Shown here: positions 10,353-20,374 of the stretch, piece after piece
Layout of the letters: every line of letters starts with the position of its first letter
How positions within the stretch are numbered: position 1 is the first letter of the stretch
Assembly (NCBI RefSeq): GCF_004827385.1
Contig: NZ_SRXN01000001.1
Span: forward strand, 558,001 to 622,000
Source of the DNA: Ensifer sp. MPMI2T
Lineage (GTDB): Bacteria > Pseudomonadota > Alphaproteobacteria > Rhizobiales > Rhizobiaceae
DNA: 64,000 nt
Direction: 5' to 3'
Program-made: the position numbers and the translations under genes
Notes under the pieces: model-generated
Database searches by the model: none
What the model was told of the DNA's origin: nothing
The model's input: the letters and a program-made list of their open reading frames with translations, nothing else

Positions 10353-11180
10353 ATGTTTCGTACAGGCTTCGGTCTTGCCAGTTTTGGAAGCGTCTGCCTC
10401 GTGGCGATGACGGCCCTGGGCGCCGATGCCGCCGACGCGAGCGTGCTTGCTCCCCACCGCGCCGTTTATGACCTGGAGTTGAAGAATGCGTCCGATCGTT
10501 CGGGCATTTCCAGCATGTACGGCCGCATGGTCTACGAATTCAACGGCTCCGCCTGCGAGGGTTACACGGTCAGTTTCAGGTTCATGACCCAGGTCGATAC
10601 CGGCGAGGAAGTTCGCCTCACGGACCAGCAGACGACCACCTACGAAGACATGCGCAACGGCAATTTCCGCTTTCTGACGCGTTCTTTCACCGACGAGAAG
10701 CTCGACAAGGAAGTCCGCGGCAGTGCGCATGAAGACAAGACCGGGGTCAAGGTCGAGCTGACGGCACCGGACAAGCGCGAGGTGGCGCTCGCCGAGAGCC
10801 GATTCCCGACCGAACACATGCTGGAAGTGATCGATCGCGCGAAGAAGGGTGAGACGTTTTTCGAATCGCGCATCTTCGACGGCTCCGATACCGGCGACAA
10901 GACGCTGATCACCTCGACCTTCGTCGGCAAACCGCGCAAGCCGGCGCCGGATGACGCCGATGTCGGCAAGGCCGGAAAGCTCGCGGCCGAGAATTACTGG
11001 CCAGTGACGATCTCCTACTTCAACGACGACAGGAGCGGAGACGCACAGCCCATCTACAGCATGGCGTTCAAGCTTTATGAAAACGGTGTGACGCGCGACC
11101 TGACGATGGATTATGGAGATTTCGTGCTGAGCGGAAAGCTCGCCGAACTCGAAGTCTTCAACGCAGAAGACTGCAAATAG
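10353..11180 (+). CDS. eipB: Cell envelope integrity protein EipB (DUF1849)
   Basis: A 275-residue periplasmic protein with a Sec signal peptide (about 1-29). It belongs to DUF1849, whose Brucella member EipB is a beta-spiral protein needed for envelope integrity. The two mature Cys residues, Cys68 (GSACEGY) and Cys274 (AEDCK), match the disulfide pair known in EipB. APHRAVYDLEL at the mature N-terminus is the family hallmark. The start at 10353 follows AGGAGGAAAC. It reads divergently from the ridA-like unit and precedes rpsB by 182 bases. Confidence 0.88.
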   Translation: MFRTGFGLASFGSVCLVAMTALGADAADASVLAPHRAVYDLELKNASDRSGISSMYGRMVYEFNGSACEGYTVSFRFMTQVDTGEEVRLTDQQTTTYEDMRNGNFRFLTRSFTDEKLDKEVRGSAHEDKTGVKVELTAPDKREVALAESRFPTEHMLEVIDRAKKGETFFESRIFDGSDTGDKTLITSTFVGKPRKPAPDDADVGKAGKLAAENYWPVTISYFNDDRSGDAQPIYSMAFKLYENGVTRDLTMDYGDFVLSGKLAELEVFNAEDCK

Positions 11181-11362
11181 GCAAGAACCGCACAAAACTG
11201 ACTTCCGGTCTTGATTTATCGGGCAGTTGCGGTTAAGGGGCTGCCCATTCCACACGTGAGGCACGGGATTTTCCGGGAGAAATCCGGATTGTTCCACCGG
11301 TGGGCGCAGCAAAGATGCGCTCGACGCCTTGCGGAGGTTCAACCGGAAAAGGAGAAAAAGGC

Positions 11363-12130
11363 ATGGCATTGCCTGACTTTACTATGCGCCAGCTTCTTGA
11401 AGCCGGCGTTCACTTCGGCCACCAGACGCACCGCTGGAACCCGAAGATGAAACCGTACATCTTCGGCGACCGTAACAACGTTCACATCATCGACCTCGCC
11501 CAGACCGTTCCGATGCTGTCGCGCGCCCTGCAGGTTGTCAGCGACACCGTCGCCAATGGCGGCCGCGTGCTTTTTGTCGGCACGAAGCGCCAGGCTTCGG
11601 AAATCATCGCCGACGCCGCGAAGCGCTCTGCCCAGTACTACGTCAATGCTCGCTGGCTCGGCGGCATGATGACCAACTGGAAGACGATTTCCAACTCGAT
11701 CCAGCGCCTGCGCAAGCTCGACGACATCCTCGCTTCGGAAGCCTCGGGCTTCACGAAGAAGGAGCGGCTGAACCTCGAGCGTGAGCGCGAGAAGCTGAAC
11801 CGCGCGCTCGGCGGTATCCGCGACATGGGCGGCACGCCGGACCTGATGTTCATCATCGACACGAACAAGGAATCGATCGCGATCGACGAAGCCAAGCGTC
11901 TCGGCATTCCGGTCGTTGCCGTCATCGACTCCAACTGCGATCCGGACCAGATCGACTATCCGATCCCGGGCAATGACGATGCATCGCGTGCCATCGCCCT
12001 TTATTGCGATCTCGTCGCTCGCGCCGCCATCGACGGTATCGCCCGTCAGCAGGGTGCTGCTGGCCGCGATCTCGGTGCATCGGTCGAGGTTCCGGTCGAG
12101 CCGGCTCTCGACGAATCGTCCGAGGCCTGA
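11363..12130 (+). CDS. rpsB: 30S ribosomal protein S2
   Basis: A 255-residue S2 protein of the small ribosomal subunit. Typical features are [20 protein letters not shown] at the N-terminus, [13 protein letters not shown], and [12 protein letters not shown] with [13 protein letters not shown]. The Met at 11363 follows AAAAGGAGAAAAAGGC; an upstream in-frame start at 11300 would add non-family sequence. It starts the rpsB-tsf-pyrH-frr block. An acidic C-terminal extension ([15 protein letters not shown]) is usual for alphaproteobacteria. The long 5' leader (about 180 bases) could hold autoregulation, but I identify no defined S2 binding element. Confidence 0.97.
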   Translation: MALPDFTMRQLLEAGVHFGHQTHRWNPKMKPYIFGDRNNVHIIDLAQTVPMLSRALQVVSDTVANGGRVLFVGTKRQASEIIADAAKRSAQYYVNARWLGGMMTNWKTISNSIQRLRKLDDILASEASGFTKKERLNLEREREKLNRALGGIRDMGGTPDLMFIIDTNKESIAIDEAKRLGIPVVAVIDSNCDPDQIDYPIPGNDDASRAIALYCDLVARAAIDGIARQQGAAGRDLGASVEVPVEPALDESSEA

Positions 12131-12177
12131 TCTGGCCGGACGGTGGCTCAGAGCCGCCGTACCCAATGACATGTCGG

Positions 12178-12220
12178 ACGAGGCCGTTTGTGATGGAAAT
12201 CTGAACGGCCTCGTTCTTTT
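12178..12220 (+). terminator. Hairpin terminator or attenuator between rpsB and tsf
   Basis: ACGAGGCCGTT (12178-12188) pairs perfectly with AACGGCCTCGT (12204-12214), followed by TTCTTTT. It could end most rpsB transcripts or attenuate tsf, as seen at rpsB-tsf junctions in other bacteria. No separate tsf promoter was identified with confidence. Confidence 0.75.
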
Positions 12221-12384
12221 CAGCCGGAAATGGCGCGATCGGGCCCGAGAATATTTCGCCCACGCATCATCGCGATGAAGCGTTCATCACGATGTCACAT
12301 TGAAAAGCCATTCCCTGCCAAAACCTCCTGGCATTGCGCCATCGACAGTGAGCGCGCCAGCCAAACAGACAAAGAGGCAAGAAG

Positions 12385-13308
12385 ATGAGTGTTACTGCCG
12401 CAATGGTGAAGGAACTGCGCGAAAAGACCGGCGCAGGAATGATGGATTGCAAGAAGGCGCTTGCTGAAACCAATGGCGACATGGAAGCGGCGATCGACTG
12501 GCTGCGCGCCAAGGGCATCGCCAAGGCCGACAAGAAGTCCGGCCGCACGGCTGCCGAAGGCCTCATCGGCATCGCCAGCGCCGGCAACAAGGCTGTTGTC
12601 GTCGAGATCAACTCGGAAACCGACTTCGTCGCTCGCAACGACGCCTTCCAGGACCTCGTCCGTGGTGTTGCAGCCGTTGCTGTCGACACCGATGGATCGG
12701 TCGACGCGATCAGCGCTGCCAAGTATCCGGCCACCGGCAAGTCCGTTGCCGACACGATCACCGACGCGATTGCGACGATCGGCGAAAACATGACGCTGCG
12801 CCGTGCCGCGCTGCTGTCGGTCGACAATGGCGTCGTCGCGACCTACATCCACAATTCGGTTGCTGACGGTCTCGGCAAGCTTGGCGTGCTGGTCGCTCTC
12901 AAGTCGACCGGTGACAAGGAAGCCCTGAATACGATCGGTCGCCAGGTTGCGATGCACGTCGCTGCGACCAACCCGCTGGCAGTTCGTCCGAGCGAAATCG
13001 ACCCGTCGGTTGCCGAGCGCGAGCGCAACGTCTTCATCGAACAGTCGCGCGCCTCGGGCAAGCCGGACAACATCATCGAGAAGATGGTCGAAGGCCGCAT
13101 GCGCAAGTTCTTCGAGGAAGTCGCCCTTCTTTCGCAGGCTTTTGTCATGAACCCCGACCAGACCGTCGAGGCGGCGATCAAGGAAGCGGAAAAGACCGTC
13201 GGCGCGCCGATCGAGGTTGCCGGCATCGCACGCCTGCTGCTCGGCGAAGGCGTTCAGAAGGAAGAGTCCGATTTCGCTGCGGAAGTCGCCGCGGCTGCCA
13301 AGGGCTGA
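12385..13308 (+). CDS. tsf: Translation elongation factor Ts
   Basis: A nucleotide exchange factor for EF-Tu. The 307-residue protein has the UBA-like N-terminal domain ([32 protein letters not shown]), the TDFVARN motif that contacts EF-Tu, and duplicated core subdomains through about residue 280. GAGGCAAGAAG precedes the ATG. It sits between rpsB and pyrH as in most bacteria. A perfect hairpin lies about 30 bases after the stop. Confidence 0.97.
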   Translation: MSVTAAMVKELREKTGAGMMDCKKALAETNGDMEAAIDWLRAKGIAKADKKSGRTAAEGLIGIASAGNKAVVVEINSETDFVARNDAFQDLVRGVAAVAVDTDGSVDAISAAKYPATGKSVADTITDAIATIGENMTLRRAALLSVDNGVVATYIHNSVADGLGKLGVLVALKSTGDKEALNTIGRQVAMHVAATNPLAVRPSEIDPSVAERERNVFIEQSRASGKPDNIIEKMVEGRMRKFFEEVALLSQAFVMNPDQTVEAAIKEAEKTVGAPIEVAGIARLLLGEGVQKEESDFAAEVAAAAKG

Positions 13309-13337
13309 TTTCTTCACCCCTTATTGGGAAAACATGG

Positions 13338-13366
13338 GGGCATCGCGTGACAACGCGATGCCCTTC
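13338..13366 (+). terminator. Hairpin after tsf
   Basis: An 11-bp perfect stem, GGGCATCGCGT (13338-13348) with ACGCGATGCCC (13353-13363) and a 4-base loop. The downstream sequence TTCGTG has no long T run, so it may be an attenuator or an RNA 3'-end stabiliser rather than a full terminator. Confidence 0.55.
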
Positions 13367-13500
13367 GTGTATCCGGCATTCGTCGAAGCGCCGGACCCAC
13401 GGGTTTGTGCCCGAGCGGTCGATACCGCGCAACACGATATATCCTTATGCCGCTGTGCACCGCCTTCCGCACAGGCGTGCCGATCTGTTCAGGAGTGATG

Positions 13501-14223
13501 ATGTCGGCCAAGCCAGTCTACAAGCGTGTTCTTCTCAAAGCCTCCGGTGAAGCCTTGATGGGAAGCCAGGGCTTCGGCATCGACGTGGCGGTCGCCGACC
13601 GGATCGCGTCGGATATCGCCGAAGCGCGCGCCATGGGCGTCGAAGTCGGCGTCGTCGTCGGCGGCGGCAACATCTTCCGCGGCGTCGCAGTTGCCTCTAA
13701 GGGCGGCGATCGGGTAACCGGCGACCACATGGGGATGCTGGCGACGGTGATCAATGCGCTCGCGTTGGCAACGTCACTGCGCAAGCTGGACATCGACACC
13801 GTCGTGCTTTCGGCCATCGCCATGCCGGAAATCTGTGAGAGCTTTTCGCAGCGCGCTACCCTATATCATCTCTCGCTTGGACGCGTGGTCATCTTCGCCG
13901 GAGGCACGGGCAATCCGTTCTTCACGACGGATTCCGCTGCAGCACTTCGCGCGGCAGAAATGGGCGCGGAAGCGATCTTCAAGGGGACGCAGGTCGACGG
14001 CATTTATTCTGCCGATCCGAAGAAGGACCCGACAGCTACCCGGTTCGATCGCCTCACCCACAGCGAGGTTCTGGAAAAGGGATTGGCCGTGATGGACGTT
14101 GCCGCGGTGGCTCTTGCACGCGAAAATGCCATTCCGATCGTCGTTTTCTCGATCCACGAGAAGGGCGGTTTTGCGGAGATCTTGACCGGTGGCGGCCATG
14201 CCACCATCGTCACGGACAATTGA
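13501..14223 (+). CDS. pyrH: UMP kinase
   Basis: Phosphorylates UMP to UDP in pyrimidine nucleotide synthesis. A 240-residue amino acid kinase fold protein with KRVLLKASGEALMG at the N-terminus, VVVGGGNIFRG for phosphate binding, and the uridylate-kinase segment VIFAGGTGNPFFTTDSAAALRA. It then has ATRFDRLTHSEVLEKGLAVMD and ends in the usual GGGHATIV. The start at 13501 follows AGGAGTG. It lies 51 bases before frr. Confidence 0.97.
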   Translation: MSAKPVYKRVLLKASGEALMGSQGFGIDVAVADRIASDIAEARAMGVEVGVVVGGGNIFRGVAVASKGGDRVTGDHMGMLATVINALALATSLRKLDIDTVVLSAIAMPEICESFSQRATLYHLSLGRVVIFAGGTGNPFFTTDSAAALRAAEMGAEAIFKGTQVDGIYSADPKKDPTATRFDRLTHSEVLEKGLAVMDVAAVALARENAIPIVVFSIHEKGGFAEILTGGGHATIVTDN

Positions 14224-14274
14224 CAGTTTGAAGGCCCTTGGGGCCATTGAAGACAGGAACGGGAGTCTTGAACC

Positions 14275-14835
14275 ATGAGTGAAGGTGTGGACCTGAAGGA
14301 ACTGAAACGCCGCATGGACGGAGCGGTCTCCGCATTCAAGCACGACATAGCGTCGCTTCGCACCGGCCGCGCATCGGCCAACGTTCTCGATCCGGTGACC
14401 GTCGAAGCCTACGGCTCGCGCATGCCGTTGAACCAGGTGGCCAATATCACGGTTCCGGAGCCGCGGATGCTGTCCGTTTCGGTATGGGACAAATCCATGG
14501 TTGGCGCCGTTGAACGCGCGATCCGGGAATCGAATCTTGGACTGAATCCGATCGTTGACGGCCAGAACCTGCGTATTCCGCTGCCGGAGTTGAACGAGGA
14601 ACGCCGCAAGTCCCTCGTCAAGGTCGCGCACGACTACGCCGAGAAGAGCAAGGTGGCCGTTCGCCATGTTCGCCGTGACGGCATGGACGACCTGAAAAAA
14701 GCCGAAAAGGATGGCGAGATCGGGCAGGACATCCACCGTGCTCAGTCCGAACGCGTCCAAAAGATGACCGACGAAACAATTTCCGAGATCGACCGCTTGC
14801 TCGCCGAGAAGGAAAAGGAAATCATGCAGGTCTGA
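14275..14835 (+). CDS. frr: Ribosome recycling factor
   Basis: Splits post-termination ribosomes together with EF-G. The 186-residue protein has the family length and motifs: [21 protein letters not shown] (helix 1), [16 protein letters not shown], and [33 protein letters not shown] lies before the ATG. In E. coli dxr follows frr; here uppS follows directly after 36 bases. Confidence 0.97.
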   Translation: MSEGVDLKELKRRMDGAVSAFKHDIASLRTGRASANVLDPVTVEAYGSRMPLNQVANITVPEPRMLSVSVWDKSMVGAVERAIRESNLGLNPIVDGQNLRIPLPELNEERRKSLVKVAHDYAEKSKVAVRHVRRDGMDDLKKAEKDGEIGQDIHRAQSERVQKMTDETISEIDRLLAEKEKEIMQV

Positions 14836-14871
14836 CGCGTGATGATCTGAGTCTCTTTTTTCGGACCGCCA

Positions 14872-15615
14872 ATGCCAGAGTTCATCCCCGCAAACGTACC
14901 GAACCACGTTGCCATCATCATGGATGGCAACGGTCGATGGGCAAATGCGCGCGGATTGCCGCGCACGATGGGACATCGAAAAGGCGTCGAGGCCGTGCGG
15001 GCTGCAGTAAAGACGGCGGCCGAACTCGGCATTCGCTATCTCACGCTTTTTGCATTCTCATCGGAAAACTGGAGCAGGCCCGAGGCCGAGGTCACCGACC
15101 TCATGGGCTTGCTCAAGGCGTTCATCCGGCGCGATCTCGCCGATCTGCACCGCGAGAATGTCCGCATCCGCGTCATCGGTGATCGCGCAAATCTCAGCGG
15201 TGACATTCTTCCGTTGCTGATCGAGGCGGAGGACACGACGAGCGCGAACACCGGGATCACCTTGGTGATCGCCTTCAACTATGGCGCAAGGGACGAGTTG
15301 GCGAGGGCTATGCGTCGCCTGGCGACAGAGGTGGCCGCCGGTCGCCTCCGCCCGGACGAGATCACGGCGGAGAGGATCAACGCTACGATTGACACCGCCG
15401 GCATCCCCGATCCGGACCTGATTCTGCGGACGAGCGGCGAAGAGCGCCTCTCCAACTTTCTGCTTTGGCAAGGAGCCTATTCGGAATTGCTGTTCATTCC
15501 CGAACTTTGGCCGGATTTCACGCGCGAGACATTCCTTGCCGCCATCGAAAAATACGCCAGCCGCGAACGCCGTTTTGGCGGCCTCCCGCAACCGACGCTA
15601 GCGGTCGGCTCCTGA
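14872..15615 (+). CDS. uppS: Isoprenyl transferase (undecaprenyl diphosphate synthase)
   Basis: Condenses isopentenyl diphosphate units to form the C55 lipid carrier for peptidoglycan and polysaccharide synthesis. The 247-residue protein shows [19 protein letters not shown] with catalytic Asp18, [21 protein letters not shown] and the C-terminal [20 protein letters not shown]. Its stop codon TGA overlaps the ATG of cdsA (TGATG at 15613-15617), so the two lipid genes are translationally coupled. Confidence 0.96.
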   Translation: MPEFIPANVPNHVAIIMDGNGRWANARGLPRTMGHRKGVEAVRAAVKTAAELGIRYLTLFAFSSENWSRPEAEVTDLMGLLKAFIRRDLADLHRENVRIRVIGDRANLSGDILPLLIEAEDTTSANTGITLVIAFNYGARDELARAMRRLATEVAAGRLRPDEITAERINATIDTAGIPDPDLILRTSGEERLSNFLLWQGAYSELLFIPELWPDFTRETFLAAIEKYASRERRFGGLPQPTLAVGS

Positions 15616-16448
15616 TGCAGAGTGAACTCAAGTTACGCATTGCGTCCGGAGTAGTGCTTGCGGCGGTCGCTCTTGGTGCGACCTGGGCGGGCGGCCTTGC
15701 CTTCCAGCTCCTGTCTGTCGCGATCGGCTTGCTGGTCTATTACGAGTGGTCGACCATTACGAAGCTCGCTGAGAGCGACTTTCAGGGCAATGCGTTCGGA
15801 TGGCTTTCCCAGGTCGTGATCGTAAGCCTCGTCCTGTTTGACTATATCCATCTCAGTCTGCCGGTCCTGGCCGCCTGTTCGGTTCTCGCCGGGCTTTGGG
15901 TATTGATCCGCAACACGAGCTGGTGGCTGCCGGGCGGCATAGTCTATGCCGGTTTGACGGCGGTTTCGCTCGCGGCGATCCGCGGCGCCGATTATCTCGG
16001 CCTGGTGGCGATGCTTTTCGTGTTCGCCGTCGTTTGGGGGACGGATATCTTCGCTTATTTTACCGGCCGGGCAATCGGCGGGCCGAAGCTGGCGCCGGCG
16101 ATCTCGCCCGGAAAAACCTGGTCGGGAGCGCTCGGCGGGACGACCTGTGGTGTTCTCGCGGGTGTTGCCGTCTTCATGGCTCATTTCTCTCTGGACGACT
16201 TGCGCATTCCAATCATCGCCCTCGTGCTGTCCGTCGCCAGCCAGATCGGGGATCTGTTCGAGTCCTTTATCAAGCGTCGTTTCGGCGTCAAGGATTCGAG
16301 CCGGCTCATTCCCGGACATGGCGGCGTCATGGACCGGGTCGACGGATTGATATTCGCCTGTGTCGCCGCGTTGGTTCTGGTGTTGGCGCAGATCTTGTCT
16401 GCCGGCGGACGCGCAGTCGCCTTCGGTTCGGTTCTGTTGGGCCTTTGA
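15615..16448 (+). CDS. cdsA: Phosphatidate cytidylyltransferase
   Basis: Makes CDP-diacylglycerol from phosphatidic acid and CTP, the entry to phospholipid synthesis, at the inner membrane. The 277-residue protein has about seven hydrophobic segments and the CdsA signature near the C-terminus: SQIGDLFESFIKRRFGVKDS then SRLIPGHGGVMDRVDGL. The start at 15615 is set by the one-base overlap with the uppS stop. A degenerate RIME-like palindrome lies between it and rseP. Confidence 0.95.
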   Translation: MQSELKLRIASGVVLAAVALGATWAGGLAFQLLSVAIGLLVYYEWSTITKLAESDFQGNAFGWLSQVVIVSLVLFDYIHLSLPVLAACSVLAGLWVLIRNTSWWLPGGIVYAGLTAVSLAAIRGADYLGLVAMLFVFAVVWGTDIFAYFTGRAIGGPKLAPAISPGKTWSGALGGTTCGVLAGVAVFMAHFSLDDLRIPIIALVLSVASQIGDLFESFIKRRFGVKDSSRLIPGHGGVMDRVDGLIFACVAALVLVLAQILSAGGRAVAFGSVLLGL

Positions 16449-16452
16449 GGCC

Positions 16453-16555
16453 GGCTGCATAATCCCTTAAGTCGAATTTGAATTAAGGGTAGATTATATA
16501 AGGATGCAAAATGTGACAGCGGCAGCCGCGCACCCCTACAGCGCCGCGATGCGTT
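16453..16555. repeat. Degenerate RIME1-like element
   Basis: The sequence begins GGCTGCATAAT and contains CCCTTAA/TTAAGGG arms (first palindrome). A second part reads TGACAGCGGC to CTACAGCGCCGCGATGCG, resembling the CTACAGCG palindrome of the other copies in this window but with more changes. It fills the gap between cdsA and rseP. Confidence 0.5.
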
Positions 16556-16560
16556 AGGAA

Positions 16561-17691
16561 ATGCCAATGAGCCTTCTGCTTGAAAATCTGCAATACGCGA
16601 TACCTACCTTCCTGTTCCTGCTGACCCTCTTGGTCTTCGTCCATGAGCTGGGACACTATCTGGTGGGCCGCTGGTCCGGCATCCGTATACTTGCCTTTTC
16701 CGTCGGCTTCGGACCGGAGCTCTTCGGCTGGACCGATCGTCACGGCACCAGATGGAAATTCTGCGCGATTCCGCTCGGCGGCTACGTGAAATTCTTCGGC
16801 GACGAAGATGCAGCGAGCACGCCCGACTATCGGCGCCTCGAGGCAATCGCACCGGAAGAGCGTGCTCGCACGTTCCTGGGCGCGAAGCTTTGGAAAAGGG
16901 CTGCGACCGTCGCCGCCGGGCCGATTGCCAATTTCGCGCTGGCGATTGCCATTTTTGCCGTTCTCTTTTCCGTCTATGGACGGGCCGTTGCCGATCCGGT
17001 CGTGGCATTGGTGGCGCCCGGCAGTGCCGCGGAGAAGGCAGGCGTCAAGCTGGGTGACAGGCTTGTTTCAATCGACGGAACGCCGATTGTGACCTTTGAT
17101 GACGTACGACGCTATGTCAGTGTGCGCCCGGAACTGCCGATCACGGTTCGCGTCGAGCGCGATGGTTCCCCGATCGACCTGCAGATGGTGCCGCAGCGCA
17201 TCGAATCCGTCGACCCGCTCGGCAACAAGGTGGAAGAGGGCAAGATCGGTATCGGAACAAATCAAGAGGTCGGGAACTTCCGAATCGAGAGCTATGGGCC
17301 GCTCGAAGCGGTCGGGCAGGGAGCCCTGCAAAGCTGGCGTATCGTCACCGGCACGTTCGACTATCTGTCGAACCTGGTCGTTGGCCGGATGAAGGCTGAT
17401 CAGGTGGGCGGACCGATCCGTATCGCGCAGATGTCCGGGCAGATGGCCAAGCTTGGCATTGCCGAGGTGCTGAACTTCGCGGCCGTTCTTTCAGTTTCTA
17501 TAGGATTGCTTAACCTCATGCCCGTGCCCGTGCTTGATGGCGGTCATCTCATGTTCTATGCGGTGGAGGCGTTGCGCGGCAAGCCGGTCGGCCCTGCGGC
17601 ACAGGACATCGCTTTCCGCATCGGTTTTGCGATGGTGCTGATGCTTACGGTCTTCGCGGCGTGGAACGACATCAACTGGCTTTTCGGCTGA
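16561..17691 (+). CDS. rseP: RIP zinc metalloprotease RseP (MmpA)
   Basis: A site-2 intramembrane protease that cleaves membrane-bound regulators and signal peptides. The 376-residue protein has HELGH at residues 28-32 in the first membrane helix, a periplasmic PDZ domain (about 125-215) and the second active-site motif PVPVLDGG at 321-328. E. coli RseP has two PDZ domains and about 450 residues; this one-PDZ form matches Caulobacter MmpA. ATG 16567 (MSLLLEN) behind AGGA is an alternative start. It sits in the cdsA-rseP-bamA order common to proteobacteria. Confidence 0.95.
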   Translation: MPMSLLLENLQYAIPTFLFLLTLLVFVHELGHYLVGRWSGIRILAFSVGFGPELFGWTDRHGTRWKFCAIPLGGYVKFFGDEDAASTPDYRRLEAIAPEERARTFLGAKLWKRAATVAAGPIANFALAIAIFAVLFSVYGRAVADPVVALVAPGSAAEKAGVKLGDRLVSIDGTPIVTFDDVRRYVSVRPELPITVRVERDGSPIDLQMVPQRIESVDPLGNKVEEGKIGIGTNQEVGNFRIESYGPLEAVGQGALQSWRIVTGTFDYLSNLVVGRMKADQVGGPIRIAQMSGQMAKLGIAEVLNFAAVLSVSIGLLNLMPVPVLDGGHLMFYAVEALRGKPVGPAAQDIAFRIGFAMVLMLTVFAAWNDINWLFG

Positions 17692-17997
17692 AACGGGATT
17701 CCGAGGACGTGAGGCATCGCCTGTAGGCCTGCCTTTACCCTTCTTGCTTTCCGGGTCCTTGGAGGGGACGGAACAACCTTTCGGATATTGTGAACGAGTG
17801 ACGCGCAGTGGCTTGCGCCGCAAGGATTTGTTTACGATAAGTCGAATCCGTAGTGGCGGTTAAGCCACGGTTCGAATTGAAGTAAACAGAATTTAACTAG
17901 CTGGCTTGCTTGTATGGCAAAAGCGGGTAAAACGGCAACCGTGACCGGAGTCGGTACGAAATTGCTGCGGTACGTTGGGAAAAGGTAAGATTTTAAC
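17692..17997. other. 306-base gap between rseP and bamA
   Basis: No gene is seen. The gap contains an imperfect hairpin around 17841-17876 (CGAATCCGTAGTGGC and GCCACGGTTCG arms), which could be a terminator remnant or a decayed repeat, and becomes AT-richer toward bamA (AACAGAATTTAACTAGC, 17886-17902). A bamA promoter is likely here, but I could not match a confident -35/-10 pair or an extracytoplasmic sigma factor site. Confidence 0.4.
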
Positions 17998-20328
17998 ATG
18001 AAAGCTGGTTCAAGGTTTTTGAACGCGGTGTCGGCGTTTGCGCTGTCAGCAAGCATGATTGCCACGGGTACCGGTGTTGGGGTGTTCGCAGGCACGTCCG
18101 TCGCACAAGCCGCGGTCATCAATCGAGTTGAAGTGCGGGGCGCAACGCGCGTTAGCGCGGACACCGTGCGCGCGAACATAACGATTGTCCCGGGTAAGAA
18201 CTTCAGCAACGCCGATATCGATGCATCGGTGAAGCGCCTCTATGCCACCGGCTATTTCTCCGACGTCAGCATCAATGTCGCCGGCGGCACGCTTGTTGTC
18301 ACCGTCAGCGAAAACCAGCTCGTCAACCAGGTCGTCTTCAACGGCAACCGCAAGATCAAGGATGATAAGCTCCAGGGTGTGGTGCGCACCCAGCCCCTCG
18401 GTCCTTACAGTGAGGCAACCGTCGAAAGCGATATTCAGGCCATCAAGTCCGCCTACGCCGCGATTGGTCGCAGCGACGTCACTGTCACGACGCAGGTCGT
18501 GCCGATTGCCGAAGGGCGCGTGAACATTGCCTTCGTCATCAACGAGGGTGAGCGCACGAAGATTTCGCAGATCAATTTCGTAGGCAACGAGGCTTACAGC
18601 GACGGCCGGCTACAGTCGGTGATCGCGACCAAGGAATCGGGCATTTTCTCGTTCCTGACCCGTAAGGACGTCTACAATCCGGACAAGCTGCGCGCCGACG
18701 AAGAGCTGCTGCGTCAATTCTATTACAACCGCGGTTATGCCGACTTCCAGGTCATCTCGTCCGACGCGACGCTGAATGAGGAGACCAATGAATACACGGT
18801 GACGATCACCGTCGAGGAAGGTCCGCGTTACGACTTCGGTGCAGTCAACGTCGAGTCGACGGTCGAAGGCATCGATGCCGAGGAGTTGAGGGGTCTGATC
18901 CAGAGCCGGGAAGGCTCCGTCTATAAGGCGAAGGATGTTCAGGACACGATGAGCGAAATTTCGAAGCGTGTTGCTTCGGAGGGTTATCCGTTCGCTCGCG
19001 TCACCCCCCGTGGCAACCGCGACCTTGCCAATCACACGATCGCCGTCGACTATCTGGTGGACCAAGGTGAGCGCGCCTACGTCGAGCGCATTGAAATCCG
19101 CGGCAACACGCGCACGCGTGACTACGTTATTCGCCGCGAGTTCGACGTCGGTGAAGGCGATGCCTTCAACCAGGAAATGATCGCTCGCGCGAAGCGCCGG
19201 CTCGAGGCTCTCGGCTATTTCTCGAGCGTAAATATCTCCACGCAGCCGGGCAGCGCTGCGGACCGTGTCGTGATCGTTGTCGATGTTCAGGACCAGTCGA
19301 CCGGTTCGTTCGGCATCGGTGCCGGTTATTCCGCCGGCGGCGGCGGCGGCTTCCTCGTCGAAGCATCGATCGAGGAAAAGAACTTCCTTGGTCGCGGACA
19401 GTATATTCGTCTTGCGGCCGGTAGGGGTGAAGACAGTCAAACTTACAACGTGTCGTTTACCGAGCCTTATTTCCTCGGTTACCGTCTGGCCGCGGGTTTC
19501 GACCTCTTCAAGAACGAGAACGACTTTGACGACGATAACTACAGCTACAACGACCAGGGCTTCAGCCTGCGCGTGACCGCGCCGATCACCGAGGCTCTGT
19601 CGACGACGCTGCGCTACAACTACACGGAGTTCGAATATTTCGGCGACAAGGACGAGTTGTCGACTCCCTATGACCGTGCGATCGATGGCAGCCCGTGGAC
19701 GCGCTCGTCGATCTCCCAGTCGATCACCTACAATACGCTGGACGACGCTCAGCTTCCGCACGAGGGTATTCTCGCGTCGGTCACGCAGGAATTCGCCGGC
19801 CTTGGTGGCACGTCCGATTTCTACAAGCTGACGGGTAAAGCCAAGTGGTATTACACGGTGAACGATGAGGCAGATATCATCGCGTCGCTCGGCGGAAGTG
19901 CAGGTCACTTGTTCAAGACATCCGGTTCAATGGAAGTCTTCGACCAATTCCAGTTGGGCAGCAACGATATCCGTGGCTTTGAGCGCAACGGCCTCGGTCC
20001 GCGCGTCAACAACGGCGACGCCCTCGGTGGTACGACCTACTTCACGGCCTCTGCGGAAGCGTCGTTCCCGCTCCCGGGTATCCCGCGTGACAGCGGCTTC
20101 CGTGGTGCACTCTTCGTCGACGCAGGCACGCTTTACGGCAACGATGTCGCCGTTGGCCCCGGAGAGACCGTTCGCGGTGAAGATGCCTCGTTGCGCGCCT
20201 CTGTCGGCGTCAGCCTGATCTGGGCCTCGCCCTTCGGTCCGCTGCGTGTGGATTACGCCGTGCCGGTTGCGAAGGAAGATTTCGACGAAATCCAGAACTT
20301 CAAGTTCGGCATTAACTCGTCGTTCTGA
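17998..20328 (+). CDS. bamA: Outer membrane protein assembly factor BamA
   Basis: The central Omp85 protein that inserts beta-barrels into the outer membrane. The 776-residue protein has a signal peptide (1-38, ending SVAQA), five POTRA domains (about 40-425; repeated patterns such as [15 protein letters not shown] and [15 protein letters not shown]), and a 16-strand barrel. The barrel includes [28 protein letters not shown] (the conserved VRGF/Y-type motif of strand loop 6) and a terminal Phe (FKFGINSSF). It lies between rseP and lpxD; skp, usually downstream in enterics, is absent. Confidence 0.97.
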   Translation: MKAGSRFLNAVSAFALSASMIATGTGVGVFAGTSVAQAAVINRVEVRGATRVSADTVRANITIVPGKNFSNADIDASVKRLYATGYFSDVSINVAGGTLVVTVSENQLVNQVVFNGNRKIKDDKLQGVVRTQPLGPYSEATVESDIQAIKSAYAAIGRSDVTVTTQVVPIAEGRVNIAFVINEGERTKISQINFVGNEAYSDGRLQSVIATKESGIFSFLTRKDVYNPDKLRADEELLRQFYYNRGYADFQVISSDATLNEETNEYTVTITVEEGPRYDFGAVNVESTVEGIDAEELRGLIQSREGSVYKAKDVQDTMSEISKRVASEGYPFARVTPRGNRDLANHTIAVDYLVDQGERAYVERIEIRGNTRTRDYVIRREFDVGEGDAFNQEMIARAKRRLEALGYFSSVNISTQPGSAADRVVIVVDVQDQSTGSFGIGAGYSAGGGGGFLVEASIEEKNFLGRGQYIRLAAGRGEDSQTYNVSFTEPYFLGYRLAAGFDLFKNENDFDDDNYSYNDQGFSLRVTAPITEALSTTLRYNYTEFEYFGDKDELSTPYDRAIDGSPWTRSSISQSITYNTLDDAQLPHEGILASVTQEFAGLGGTSDFYKLTGKAKWYYTVNDEADIIASLGGSAGHLFKTSGSMEVFDQFQLGSNDIRGFERNGLGPRVNNGDALGGTTYFTASAEASFPLPGIPRDSGFRGALFVDAGTLYGNDVAVGPGETVRGEDASLRASVGVSLIWASPFGPLRVDYAVPVAKEDFDEIQNFKFGINSSF

Positions 20329-20374
20329 TAAAGAGCAGTCCAGAACTGCTGTCCAAAATCGTTCTGGAGTGTCT

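Noticed and set aside
17770..17795. GGAAC resembling the -35 of an RpoE-type promoter upstream of bamA
   Set aside because: No CGTT-type -10 is found at the required 16-17 base spacing, so the match is probably chance.
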